Source: Microbacterium sp. H83 (GTDB lineage: Bacteria > Actinomycetota > Actinomycetes > Actinomycetales > Microbacteriaceae). From it: 64,000 nt of DNA. Every line of letters begins with the position of its first letter. Positions within the stretch are counted from its first letter, which is position 1. A model generated the notes under the pieces. The model saw nothing but the letters and a program-made list of their open reading frames with translations. It was not told where the DNA came from and did no database searches. The stretch is taken from positions 1-64,000 of the forward strand of contig NZ_LWCU01000011.1 of the NCBI RefSeq assembly GCF_001650405.1. Reading direction: 5' to 3'. Both the position numbers and the translations under genes were made by a program. Positions 46,953 to 56,044 of this stretch are shown piece by piece.

Positions 46953-48479
46953 GTGAACACGGACACTCTCGACCCCCACACCATCCAGGCTGCGTCGCCA
47001 TCTGACACTCCGACGCCGTACGCCGATGCGCTGCTTCACTATGCAGCTCGAGACACGGTTCGCTTAAATGTCCCGGGGCACTCCGCCGACCCTCACGCGG
47101 CTCCGGAGCTTGCCGCCTACTTCGGTGAACACCTCCTCCGGTTGGATGTGCCGCCGCTTCTCGCCGGCCTCGACAAGGGCCAGGACAACCCGTTGGCGCG
47201 CGCCCATGAGTTGGCAGCTGGGGCATACGGGGCTCGCCGGACATGGTTCCTCACGAACGGCGCCTCGCAGGCCAATCGGATCGCGGCTCTCGCGCTTGCT
47301 GGATTCCGCGATACCAGGCAGCCGGTCATCGCGCAGCGCAGCGCCCACTCGTCGTTCTCCGACGGGATCGTACTTGGTGGCCTGCTGCCGCGGTTCGTGC
47401 AGCCTTCCATTGACGGCTGGTTCGGTATCAACCATGGTGTGTCGCCCGCGGCCCTGCGCGAAGCGCTGCACGGACTCCCCGATGAGGAACGGCCGAAGGG
47501 CATCTACGTCATCTCGCCGAGCTACTTCGGTGCCGTCGCAGATGTTGCCGCGCTGGCAGACATCGCACATGAGGCGGGAGCGCCGCTCATCGTGGACGCG
47601 GCGTGGGGCGGGCACTTCGGATTCCACCCAGACCTCCCCAACAACCCTCTTCATCTCGGGGCGGACCTCGTCGTCTCAAGCACCCACAAGCTCGGCGGCA
47701 GCCTCACCCAGTCCGCCATGTTGCACCTCGGACACAGCCGCTTCGCTGACGAGCTCGAACCTCTCATCGACCGCGCATTCGGACTGACGCAGTCCACGAG
47801 CGAAAGCTCGCTGCTGCTCGCCTCGCTGGACATCGCCCGTGACGCCATGCAGCGCGGGCATGATCGGATCGGTGCTGCCATCGCCGCGGCCGAAGAGCTA
47901 CGAGACAAGATCCGTAACGGTGGTCGCTTCGCCATCGTCAGCGACACGTTTGAGCGCTTCCCTGACATCGAAGCGTCCGACCCACTCCGAGTCTCGATTG
48001 ACGTCGCCCGTGGAGGGGTTCACGGCAACACAGCCCGAGAACTGCTCATGGACCGCGACGGCATCTACTTCGAGATTGCCACTGAGAACTGCATCGTTGC
48101 CGTCATCGCTCCGGGCGTGGTTCCTGATGTTGACCGCGTTGTGCGCGCACTTCACGCCCTCCCCAACGACCCCAACGTTCGCACCGAGCACACACTCGAT
48201 GCCCTCGGTGCGCTTCCGGCGCCCGGTCAACTGACGATGCTTCCACGCGACGCGTTCCTCAGCCCTGCCGAGTTGATCCCCGCGGAAGACGCGGTCGGCC
48301 GGGTGTCAGCAATTGCACTGGCCGCCTACCCCCCGGGGATCCCAAACGTTCTTCCCGGCGAAGTGATCACCCACGAGCTAGTGGAGTTCCTCCAGCGGGT
48401 TGCGGCGACGCCAGGAGGCTACGTGCGCGGGGCGTCCGATCCCAGCATGACGCTCTTCTCCGTCGTCGATGCTCGCTAA
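46953..48479 (+). CDS. Orn/Lys/Arg decarboxylase-family PLP enzyme
   Basis: 508 residues from a GTG. YADALLHYAARDTVRLNVPGHSADPHAAPELAAYFGEHLLRLDVPPL, ARRTWFLTNGASQANRIAALAL, GAPLIVDAAWGGHFGFHP (PLP Asp) and VVSSTHKLGGSLTQSAMLHLG (Schiff-base Lys) match the arginine/lysine/ornithine decarboxylase family in its short, wing-less Gram-positive form. It forms a polyamine or related amine plus CO2. With the ligase and transaminase nearby, its product could feed glutamylation. Confidence 0.9.
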   Translation: MNTDTLDPHTIQAASPSDTPTPYADALLHYAARDTVRLNVPGHSADPHAAPELAAYFGEHLLRLDVPPLLAGLDKGQDNPLARAHELAAGAYGARRTWFLTNGASQANRIAALALAGFRDTRQPVIAQRSAHSSFSDGIVLGGLLPRFVQPSIDGWFGINHGVSPAALREALHGLPDEERPKGIYVISPSYFGAVADVAALADIAHEAGAPLIVDAAWGGHFGFHPDLPNNPLHLGADLVVSSTHKLGGSLTQSAMLHLGHSRFADELEPLIDRAFGLTQSTSESSLLLASLDIARDAMQRGHDRIGAAIAAAEELRDKIRNGGRFAIVSDTFERFPDIEASDPLRVSIDVARGGVHGNTARELLMDRDGIYFEIATENCIVAVIAPGVVPDVDRVVRALHALPNDPNVRTEHTLDALGALPAPGQLTMLPRDAFLSPAELIPAEDAVGRVSAIALAAYPPGIPNVLPGEVITHELVEFLQRVAATPGGYVRGASDPSMTLFSVVDAR

Positions 48480-48831
48480 CAGCTGTTCGCCTCGGGATGC
48501 AGTCGTCCTCCACGGCTCGATGCTACCCGCGGCTCGATAGCGGGCCCCGTCACGCTCGGAGCGAGAACGAGCTCTCTACTAAGTCGGACAAGCTTTGCGA
48601 AGGAGGCCTCGGCTGGAGCGGCGCATCACGACATGTGCTCGCAACTCCAGGAGTCCCTAGGGCAGCACGCCCAGGACCCCTCCAGTCCCTCTCAGAGCGA
48701 GAACTAGCGCCACGCGAACAACCCATCACGATCTATCCGCAGCCGCACCGCCGAGTGCAGGCGTGGGTGCACTCGGGTGGGCGCAGTCCGACGTGAGTCA
48801 TGCCGAAGGGGATGGGCGGAGAATGGGTTTC
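48480..48831. other. Intergenic between convergent genes
   Basis: About 350 bases between the decarboxylase and the peptidase. I see no credible gene, repeat or clear terminator hairpin. Confidence 0.5.
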
Positions 48832-50193
48832 TCAGCTCGTGCCGACCTCCGCCAGACCGCAGAACGCCAAGGCGGTCAGCGCGTACGTCTTGGCGGCGAC
48901 CACGAGCTGTTCGATCGGCACGTACTCATCTTCGGCGTGCGCGGTGTTGCCGACGCCGGGGCCGTACATGACGCCCTGGAGGCCTCTCGCGTCCATCCAG
49001 GTGATGTCGCACAGTCCAAAGAAGCCGCTGAGTTCCGGTAGGCGCGATTCATCGATAGCGCCGAGCGCAGCGCTGTGCGCCGAGGTCAATGCCGGAAGCA
49101 GCGGATGATCCGGGCTCAAGGTGTACGGCGCCCACAAGAGCTTCCACTCGAAGATCGGCGTGTGCTCACGCAGCCAGGGGTCCAATGCGCATGCGCTTCG
49201 AACGGCATGTTCGATCTCGGCGATGACGTCCTCGTTGGTCCGCGCGGGGTTGTGAGTCACGGAGTACTCGACGGTCAAGGTGTCGGCGAGCGCAAACGGC
49301 ACCTTGAAGCCGGTGGGATGCGCGTCGAGCACCGCCGGGAGGATGCTGAAGTGGCCCGGAACGTAGTGGGGGTGCCGGTCGTGCTGCGCCCACTGATCTT
49401 CGAGGTTCCGGAGGGCTTGGTAGACGACCCAGAACTTGTCAACAGTGTTCACCCCCAAGGTCTCGCCATCGAGGGTGGGGTGCAGCGCACGTCCGCGCAG
49501 GCTCGAATGCGCCGCCTTTCCTTCGAACGAGAGCGAGAACCAGAGCCCACCCGCGCTGACGGTTGCGAGCTTGGGTGTCGTTCCGTCATAGCTGGTGGGC
49601 TCCACAATCACTGCGGCATCGGCTGTGTACCCGGCGTCCAGGGCAGCGCTCGTGCCGTATTGGTGATCGCCCGTTTCTTCTCCGACCACGGCTTGGAGGA
49701 CGACATCTCCTTTGAGCTTGACGCCGGCCCTCTTCAGAGCCAATGCCGCGAATGCGGCCGCCACGACCCCGCCCTTGTCGTCGGTGGCACCTCTGCCATG
49801 CACGTCGGTGTCCGTGACGAGACCTGAGAACGGATCGCGGCTCCACTTGCTCGCGTTCGCCGGAACGACGTCCACGTGTCCGTTGAACAGGATCGACGGT
49901 CCTCCACCGGCGCCGACGATGCGGCCGCAGGCGTTGTCTCGGTCCGCTTCGACCGTCACGATCTCGACATCCGCTCCGGACGAGCGGTAAAGATCGGCGA
50001 GCAGAGCACTCACCTCGCTCTCGCGACCGATATGGTCGGTGTAGTTCTGGCCGGGGTACCGAGGGTTGACGCTGGGAATCTGTACGGCCTCGGCAAGGGT
50101 CTGCACCAACGCCGGCGTCAGTTCGTCGACGGCGGCAAGAACCGTCGACACCGCCTGGCTACGGGCGCTGTGGTGGCTGTTGGCCTCAGACAT
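48832..50193 (-). CDS. M20-family peptidase/deacylase (ArgE/DapE-like)
   Basis: 453 residues with AAGGAG before the ATG. ILFNGHVDVVPANASKWSRDPFSG, HGRGATDDKGGVVAAAFAAL, VVGEETGDHQYGTSAALDAG, AAHSSLRGRA and VGNTAHAEDEYVPIEQL carry the metal ligands (His, Asp, Glu, His) and catalytic Asp/Glu. It hydrolyses an N-acyl amino acid or dipeptide. As the last gene of the ABC importer operon (8-base overlap with livM), it probably processes the imported substrate. Confidence 0.9.
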   Translation of the reverse strand: MSEANSHHSARSQAVSTVLAAVDELTPALVQTLAEAVQIPSVNPRYPGQNYTDHIGRESEVSALLADLYRSSGADVEIVTVEADRDNACGRIVGAGGGPSILFNGHVDVVPANASKWSRDPFSGLVTDTDVHGRGATDDKGGVVAAAFAALALKRAGVKLKGDVVLQAVVGEETGDHQYGTSAALDAGYTADAAVIVEPTSYDGTTPKLATVSAGGLWFSLSFEGKAAHSSLRGRALHPTLDGETLGVNTVDKFWVVYQALRNLEDQWAQHDRHPHYVPGHFSILPAVLDAHPTGFKVPFALADTLTVEYSVTHNPARTNEDVIAEIEHAVRSACALDPWLREHTPIFEWKLLWAPYTLSPDHPLLPALTSAHSAALGAIDESRLPELSGFFGLCDITWMDARGLQGVMYGPGVGNTAHAEDEYVPIEQLVVAAKTYALTALAFCGLAEVGTS

Positions 50194-51235
50194 TTTTTTC
50201 TCCTTCGGTGGCGTTGGCCGTTACAGGGGTGTTCGCAATGGCTGTGTCCCTCGATCGCTGATATCTAACCGGCGCTCCAGGAACGAGTCGGCGCAGTCCG
50301 ACGGCACCGCGCTCCATCAGTCCAGCGATTCCGCGAGGAAGGAATATCAGCACCAGGATCGTGCCCCCACCAATGATGATCTGACGCCACGATCCGAGGT
50401 CGGACAGTTGACGGTCGATGAGCGTCACGACGATCGCTCCGACGACCGGACCCCATATATGTCCGGTGCCACCGAGGAAGATCATGCTCAACCCGAGGGT
50501 CACGAATCCGAAACTGAAGAGCGAAGTGTCGGCCACCCGGAAATACGAAACGTACAGAGCGCCCGAAACGCCAGCGATACCGCCGCTGAGCACGAAGGCG
50601 AGCATCTGCTGACGGACGCGGCTGATCCCTCGGCTCACCGCGAACTGCTCGTTATCGCGGAGCGCGACGAGGCTCCGACCGAAGCTGCTCCGCAACACCG
50701 AGTCGAGGGCGATGAGAAGGAGGGCCACCGCGAATCCTACGAGCCAGAGGTAACCGAGACCTCCGAACTCGTGAAGGGAGAAGGAACCGATCCCGAGCGA
50801 GCGCAGACCTGGAAGTCCGCTCGATCCACCAGTGAGGCCGGGGACAGCAAGGATGAGGTAGTAACACAGCTGCACGAACACGAAGGTGATTAGGGCGATA
50901 TAGATCCCTCGCATCCGCACTACAGGCAGATAGGCGAGTGCGCCGGCGGCCGATCCGACGGCGCCGCCGAGCAACAGCCCCGCCCAGGCGTCCCATCCCC
51001 ACGAGACGACTGAGATCGCCGCCGCGTACCCGCCCAAACCGAAGAAGCCGACGTGCGCGAAGTTGAAGATGCCGCTGATCCCCAGGGTGAGGTTCCAACT
51101 CGCCGCGAGAAGCGCATACAGCAGTGCCGTGATGGCGACGAGCCTGCTCGACGCCGAGGTCACCAGGTATGGCAGGGCGGCCGCCGCCGTCAGGAGCCCG
51201 AGGTATGAGCCGTAGCGAATGATCAGCCGATTCAT
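50186..51235 (-). CDS. livM: Branched-chain-type ABC importer, LivM-like permease
   Basis: 349 residues from the ATG at 51235. ALLYALLAASWNLTLGISGIFNFAHVGFFGLGGYAAA and RGIYIALITFVFVQLCYYLIL, MLAFVLSGGIAGVSGALYVSYF and GFVTLGLSMIFLGGTGHIWGPVVGAIVVTLID are LivM blocks, with nine or so TM helices. It pairs with the LivH-like protein in a high-affinity uptake system for branched-chain amino acids, amides or urea-like compounds. 4-base overlap with livH. Confidence 0.9.
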   Translation of the reverse strand: MNRLIIRYGSYLGLLTAAAALPYLVTSASSRLVAITALLYALLAASWNLTLGISGIFNFAHVGFFGLGGYAAAISVVSWGWDAWAGLLLGGAVGSAAGALAYLPVVRMRGIYIALITFVFVQLCYYLILAVPGLTGGSSGLPGLRSLGIGSFSLHEFGGLGYLWLVGFAVALLLIALDSVLRSSFGRSLVALRDNEQFAVSRGISRVRQQMLAFVLSGGIAGVSGALYVSYFRVADTSLFSFGFVTLGLSMIFLGGTGHIWGPVVGAIVVTLIDRQLSDLGSWRQIIIGGGTILVLIFLPRGIAGLMERGAVGLRRLVPGAPVRYQRSRDTAIANTPVTANATEGEKNV

Positions 51236-52104
51236 GCGGTTCGTCCTTTGATCAGACCCTCTGGCTTCACCAGCATGACTACTACCAGCACAATGAATAC
51301 GACCACAGGGCTCCACTGTAAGCCGAAGAAGTACGTCGTACTCGCCTCCAGCACGCCGATCGTGAACGCGCCAATGATGGTCCCGAGAAGTGAAGTGGAT
51401 CCTCCAAAGACGAGCACGACGAAGGCCGTGAGGAGAGGCGCAAATCCCTTTGCGGGCGTAATCGTCGTCGTCGTTCCGTAAATGAGCGCGGCGGCCGCAG
51501 CGAGAACAGCGGCAATGATGAAAACCGCGGCGTAGACACGCTTCGGTTGGATCCCAACGAGGAGCGCCATCTGACGGTTCTGCTCCACCGCGCGGATGCT
51601 CGCGCCCCACTCCGTTCGCTTGAGGATCACCATAAGGCCGAGTATCAGCACCATTGCGAGCCCGAATCCGATCACGCTGGTGGCAGCGAGTGGGATGCTG
51701 CCGAGACGGAAGACGACGTCCGATACGGGCGCGATCTGCCGGTTCTGCGGACCGAAGACGAGCTGGGCGGCTCCCTCGACCATGCTCGCGACGGCCAGGG
51801 TCGATACCATCACGAGGAGGGTTCCGTTGTGGCGCTGGAGCAACGGCCGAACGGCGACGAACTCGAGGAGAATGCCGAACACCGCGAGCAACGGCACGGC
51901 GGCAATGAAGGCCACCAGCACCGGTAGGCCGACCTGCGCGCTCAAGGCCCAGATCAGATAAGCCCCAACCACGAGCATCGCGCCGTGCGCGTAGTTGAAA
52001 ACACCCAGCGTGGACCAGATCAGTGACAAGCCGCTCGCCAGCAGGGAGTACAGCGAACCCAGGACGAGTGCCGACACGGCGATGGCGAGAAGCGCGTCAG
52101 CCAC
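51232..52104 (-). CDS. livH: Branched-chain-type ABC importer, LivH-like permease
   Basis: 290 residues. GSLYSLLASGLSLIWSTLGVFNYAHGAMLVVGAYLIWAL, RAVEQNRQMALLVGIQPKRVYAAVFIIAAVLAAAAALIYG and LTAFVVLVFGGSTSLLGTIIGAFTIGVLEA are the LivH marks, including the cytosolic EAA-like loop. Full-length, eight TM helices. It overlaps livF by 8 bases. Confidence 0.9.
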   Translation of the reverse strand: MADALLAIAVSALVLGSLYSLLASGLSLIWSTLGVFNYAHGAMLVVGAYLIWALSAQVGLPVLVAFIAAVPLLAVFGILLEFVAVRPLLQRHNGTLLVMVSTLAVASMVEGAAQLVFGPQNRQIAPVSDVVFRLGSIPLAATSVIGFGLAMVLILGLMVILKRTEWGASIRAVEQNRQMALLVGIQPKRVYAAVFIIAAVLAAAAALIYGTTTTITPAKGFAPLLTAFVVLVFGGSTSLLGTIIGAFTIGVLEASTTYFFGLQWSPVVVFIVLVVVMLVKPEGLIKGRTA

Positions 52105-52855
52105 GATGGCCTCCCTCCGCCGCGGGGCGATTGTGGTTGTCGCCGGTTCCCATATACATGTCCATTACTTCTTGGTCGCTCGGACGTTCTGCCGCCGTAC
52201 CGTTGCCCGCCACTCGCCCAGACTCGACCAAGTACCACCGGTCGGTGAGTTCAAACAGGAAGTCGACGTCGCCGTCCGCGACTAGCAATGCCAACCCGGT
52301 GGCACGTACCGATCGGAGAGCTGCCAGGATCTCCGCCCGCACCTTCGGTGCGAGACCCAGGGTAGGTTCGTCCAGGATGAGCAGTCGGGGCTTGGCCATG
52401 AGGCCCATACCGATCGCCACCATCTGACGTTCTCCCCCGGATAAAGTGCCGACGAGCTGGTCGCGCCTGTCTGCGAGCTTGGGGAACAGCTCGCGCACGA
52501 ACTCGAGAGTCTCGCTCCGCGTGGCTTTCGAGTTCGGTGAGCGGCTCGCGAGCACGAGGTTCTCGGTGACGTTGAGCCGCGAGAACAGGCTGCTGCCCTG
52601 CGGGATCTGCGAGAGACCGTGTCTAACGATGCTCGCAGGTGATGTGTTCGTGATCTCAGTTCCGCCGAAATGGACGGTGCCACTCGTCGCGCGGAGCAGG
52701 CCGGATACCGCGCTGAGGAGGGTCGTCTTGCCGTGTCCGTTCGGGCCGAGCAGAGCGACGGCTTCACCAGCACCGACTGACAACGAGACTCCGCGGACAA
52801 TGGTGACCCGACCGTACCCCGTGGTGAGCCCGGCGACCTCGAGGACGTCGCTCAC
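52097..52855 (-). CDS. livF: Branched-chain-type ABC importer ATPase, LivF-like
   Basis: 252 residues. Walker A ALLGPNGHGKTTLLSA at 35-50, signature TLSGGERQMVAIG, Walker B RLLILDEPTLGLAP, and H-loop region LLVADGDVDFLFE in which the usual H is replaced by D (normally ...EQN...). Otherwise complete. It overlaps the truncated livG by 4 bases. Confidence 0.85.
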   Translation of the reverse strand: MSDVLEVAGLTTGYGRVTIVRGVSLSVGAGEAVALLGPNGHGKTTLLSAVSGLLRATSGTVHFGGTEITNTSPASIVRHGLSQIPQGSSLFSRLNVTENLVLASRSPNSKATRSETLEFVRELFPKLADRRDQLVGTLSGGERQMVAIGMGLMAKPRLLILDEPTLGLAPKVRAEILAALRSVRATGLALLVADGDVDFLFELTDRWYLVESGRVAGNGTAAERPSDQEVMDMYMGTGDNHNRPAAEGGHRG

Positions 52856-53428
52856 GTTCCGTGCCCCTGACCGAGATATGCCTCGATGACCGCTGGGTCG
52901 CTCAGAACCGAGCTGGGCGGGCCCTCTGCGAGGATCCGCCCAGCCGACATGATCAGCATGCGAGGGGCAACGGCGCGGAGCAGGCTCAGTACATGCTCGA
53001 TGATGAGAAGGGTCACACCCGTATCGCGTAGCCGTCCCAGCAATGCGACAAGATCGGCCTGATCGTCGTCATCGAGGCCACCGGCCGGTTCGTCGAGCAT
53101 GAGCAGTTTTGGCCCAGCGACGAGGGCGCTCGCGATCATGAGCTTCTTCTTCACGATCAGCGGAACATCCGACGCTCGTGCAGCGCCGTACGCTCCGATA
53201 CCTGTCGTTTCGAGAGCCGCTGCTGCCTCAGCGGACAGGGAGTTCCGCCTACCATCGCTCGAGGTCCGCAGGTATGCGGCAGCGACCAGCACATTCTCTT
53301 CGACGGTCATCGTGCCAAACAATTGCTCAGCCTGGAATGTGCGGCGCAACCCCCTGCGGCTGATGCGATTCGCATGCAGATTGTCGACGCGACGACCTTC
53401 GAAGCGCACTGTTCCCGCGCTGGGCCCG
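52852..53428 (-). pseudogene. livG: Truncated LivG-like ATPase lacking Walker A
   Basis: LivG-like sequence reads from GPSAGTVRFEGRRVDNL to the stop: RISRRGLRRTFQAEQLFGTMTVEENVLVAA, Walker B LLMLDEPAGGLDDDD and IEHVLSLL. The first 50 or so residues with Walker A are absent; sequence becomes unrelated above about 53428. The ABC signature is also lost (VPLIVKKKLMIASAL in place of an LSxGxxR form). An ATG at 53409 could still give a protein of 185 residues, but it could not bind ATP normally. Confidence 0.75.
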
Positions 53429-53490
53429 AACGGTAGCCGCTGGGGGTGTTGGAGACGTGGGCGAGGGCGTCGAGCCAGGTGCGGTCGATG

Positions 53491-53526
53491 GCGGGTGTGC
53501 GGCTGCCGGCGGGTGTGCGGCTGCCG
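53491..53526. repeat. Two tandem 18-bp repeats at a rearrangement point
   Basis: gcgggtgtgcggctgccg occurs twice exactly, just after the point where livG breaks off and just before the TetR stop. Possible footprint of the rearrangement. Confidence 0.7.
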
Positions 53527-53534
53527 GCGTCTGT

Positions 53535-54088
53535 TCAGGCGAGTAAGGTTCTGAACTCGTCAATGGTGGCGTCGAGAAGCTCTATGAAGGTGCGTGTCTC
53601 GAGTTGCGTAGTCCAGGCGCCATAAGCGATGTAAAAGACGGCGGTTCCGGTTTGCGCTGCGAGAGCGGCGGCGATCGCCGCGGTCCCACGGACGGTAAGG
53701 GCGGCGCCCAGAGCATTGGTCAGGGAGGCGCGTTTGAGCGACTCGCGTTCTAACAGGCCGGGGCTGGAGTCGATGATCTGCTGTCTGGTTCGGGACCACA
53801 AACGCCGTTCCTCCGGGAAGAACTCAGCCCCGCCGCGGAGGGCGTCTTCAATGAGAGCCATCGGCGTTGTTGCTGTCGAGACGGCCAGGGCGTCGAGGAA
53901 GTAGGCCTGGTACGCGGCCTGATCGACGAACAGGACCTCGCGTTTGTCGGCGAAATAGCGGAAGAACGTGCGCTCAGTGACCCCCGCTGCGTGGGCGATG
54001 TCACCCACCGTGACATCGTCGAACCCGCGCTCGAGGAAGAGGTCGATGGCGGCGTTCTTGAGTCTTCCTTCCGCGTCTGCAGTCCACC
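53535..54088 (-). pseudogene. TetR-family regulator, probably cut at its N-terminus
   Basis: [50 protein letters not shown] is a full TetR HTH and the ligand domain follows to the stop ([17 protein letters not shown]). But no start codon lies near the usual position: the frame runs on upstream into the antisense of an SDR gene on the other strand. The first few codons and promoter seem to have been lost at about 54085. Confidence 0.65.
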
Positions 54089-54390
54089 GCTCTGACGCCG
54101 CTCGCCTTGTCCGGCTCGCCCTCGAGCAGGCTCCGGCGGGCGCCCGCCTGCACGCGGTTGCCGAAGAGGCCATCCCGACGCGGGTGATCGCGGAGGCCAT
54201 TGCGGATGCGCTCGGTGTGAAGACCGCATCGATCGACCCCGCAGATGCCGTCGACCATTTCGGGTTCATCGGAGGGTTCTTCTCCGCGAACATGACCGCC
54301 TCCAGCACCGCGACACGGGACGCTTACGGCTGGACCCCGACGGGGCCGACGCTCGTCGAGGACATCGCGAACGGGGCATACACGAAATGA
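54083..54390 (+). pseudogene. C-terminal fragment of an NAD-dependent epimerase/SDR protein
   Basis: [78 protein letters not shown] is the last third of an extended SDR. The Rossmann N-terminus with its TGxxGxxG loop is missing, and the fragment abuts the truncated TetR gene head to head. It overlaps the next gene by 4 bases. Confidence 0.75.
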
Positions 54391-54632
54391 CTCCCCCACC
54401 GCGGTGGAAGATGGCGATCATTACCTGGATCGCTATCTACCCGATCATCACCACTCTGCTGCTGATCCTCGGGCCGATCATCCTCGGCCACCTCCCCATC
54501 CCCATCGTGACGCTGATCCTGTCCGTCACGCTCGTCCTGCTCATGACGTTCGTCGTCATGCCACTGCTCACACGAGCCTTCCGACCATGGCTTCAGCAGC
54601 AACCGACAAGGCGCCAGACCGCGGAAAACTGA
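54387..54632 (+). CDS. Two-helix membrane protein
   Basis: 81 residues: PPPRWKMAIITWIAIYPIIT and two hydrophobic helices (TLLLILGPIILGHLPIP; VTLILSVTLVLLMTFVVMPLLT), then RAFRPWLQ. The same layout forms the C-terminal tail of large ABM (antibiotic biosynthesis monooxygenase) proteins, and standalone copies exist. The start overlaps the SDR fragment stop, so it lost its old operon partner. Confidence 0.7.
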   Translation: MTPPPRWKMAIITWIAIYPIITTLLLILGPIILGHLPIPIVTLILSVTLVLLMTFVVMPLLTRAFRPWLQQQPTRRQTAEN

Positions 54633-54876
54633 CGCAGCGAAGAGGCTGTTCGATAGACCGCTTGACGGGCTGCGTTAGGAGGGTTGAGCTCCCCGCCGCA
54701 AACGATCGTTTACGGTGCACTCGCGATAGAGGCCACGGATCGCGCCGAAAACGCACATCAAAACGTGGTTTCGGTGGGCGTTCACTGCCTCGCGAAGGGC
54801 TGGCGTTGTCAAGGCCCTACCAGCAGGCTATCGAGGCCAGCAGGCTATCGAGCAACACCATTTGATCGGAGTGGAC
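54633..54876. promoter_or_regulatory. Regulatory region before the alcohol dehydrogenase operon
   Basis: Contains a 12-bp palindrome aaacgatcgttt at 54700-54711 and a direct repeat ccagcaggctatcgag at 54820-54835 and 54837-54852 (period 17) ending 24 bases before the start codon. The TetR-type regulator nearby might bind the palindrome. Confidence 0.5.
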
Positions 54877-56043
54877 ATGAAAGCAGTAGTGTACGAGGGA
54901 CCCCGTCAGGTCAGCACGAAGGACGTCCCGGACGCGAAGATCGAGCGACCCACCGATGTGCTGGTCAGGGTAACGACGACGAACATCTGCGGCTCGGACC
55001 TCCACATGTACGAGGGGCGGACCTCCTTCGAGGTAGGCCGGACGTTCGGTCACGAGAACATGGGGGAGGTCATCGAGGTCGGTAGTGGCGTGGAGAAGGT
55101 CAGAGTCGGAGATCGGGTTGTGCTCCCGTTCAACATCTCGTGCGGATTCTGTAAGAACTGCGAACGCGGCCTGACCAACTACTGTCTCACCACCCAGCCC
55201 GAACCATCGTTCGCCGGTGCGGCCTATGGGTTCGCCGACATGGGTCCCTATGGCGGTGGCCAAGCGGAATTGCTCCGTGTGCCTTTCGGTGACCACAACG
55301 CGCTGCGCCTGGGCGAGGATGCGGAGGAGAGGGAGAACGACTACGTCATGCTCTCTGACATCTTCCCCACCGGCTACCACGCCACCGAGATGGCCGGCGT
55401 AGTACCCGGCGACAGCGTTGTGATTGCGGGGGCGGGTCCGGTCGGATTGATGGCCGCCCTGTCCGCGATGATCAAGGGCGCAGCAAAGGTGATGGTGGTG
55501 GATCGCCACCCTGACCGGCTCGCGCTGGCCGAGCAGATCGGCGCGATTGCCATCGACGATTCCAAGGTCGACCCCGTGCAAGCTGTTCTCGACGAGACGA
55601 TGGGGCTCGGAGCTGACCGTGGCTGCGAATGCGTGGGCTACCAGGCCCACGATCCCCAGGGCAACGAGGACACGGCCGCCACCCTGAACATGCTCATTAA
55701 CTCGGTCCGCTTCACCGGAGGAATCGGCACCGTTGGCGTGTTCGTCCCCCAGGACCCTGGAGGCAAGGATGACCTCGCCAGGCAGGGAAAGGCGGCCATC
55801 GATTTCGGCACGCACTGGTTCAAGGGGCAGACCATGGGTAGCGGTCAGGCCCCCGTCAAGCGGTACAACCGCCAGCTGCGGGACTTGATCGCCGCCGGCA
55901 AGGCGACCCCCTCGTGGATCGTCTCCCACGAGATCTCGCTGGACCAAGCCGCCGATGCCTACAAGAACTTCGACGCCCGGTCCAAGGGTTGGACCAAGGT
56001 TCTCATCAAGCCCGGGATGTCGACCGAGAAGAAGGCGAACTGA
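54877..56043 (+). CDS. Zinc-dependent alcohol/formaldehyde dehydrogenase family
   Basis: 388 residues. NICGSDLHMYEGRTSFEVGRTFGHENMGEV gives the catalytic zinc Cys and His-Glu, CGFCKNCERGLTNYC the four structural Cys, and VVIAGAGPVGLMAALSAMIKGAAKVMVVDRH the NAD-binding loop. The insertion GYQAHDPQGNEDTAATLNMLINSVRFTGGIGTVGVF is typical of the glutathione-independent formaldehyde dehydrogenase subgroup. First gene of a three-gene operon (1-base gap to the next). Confidence 0.9.
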   Translation: MKAVVYEGPRQVSTKDVPDAKIERPTDVLVRVTTTNICGSDLHMYEGRTSFEVGRTFGHENMGEVIEVGSGVEKVRVGDRVVLPFNISCGFCKNCERGLTNYCLTTQPEPSFAGAAYGFADMGPYGGGQAELLRVPFGDHNALRLGEDAEERENDYVMLSDIFPTGYHATEMAGVVPGDSVVIAGAGPVGLMAALSAMIKGAAKVMVVDRHPDRLALAEQIGAIAIDDSKVDPVQAVLDETMGLGADRGCECVGYQAHDPQGNEDTAATLNMLINSVRFTGGIGTVGVFVPQDPGGKDDLARQGKAAIDFGTHWFKGQTMGSGQAPVKRYNRQLRDLIAAGKATPSWIVSHEISLDQAADAYKNFDARSKGWTKVLIKPGMSTEKKAN

Positions 56044-56044
56044 T

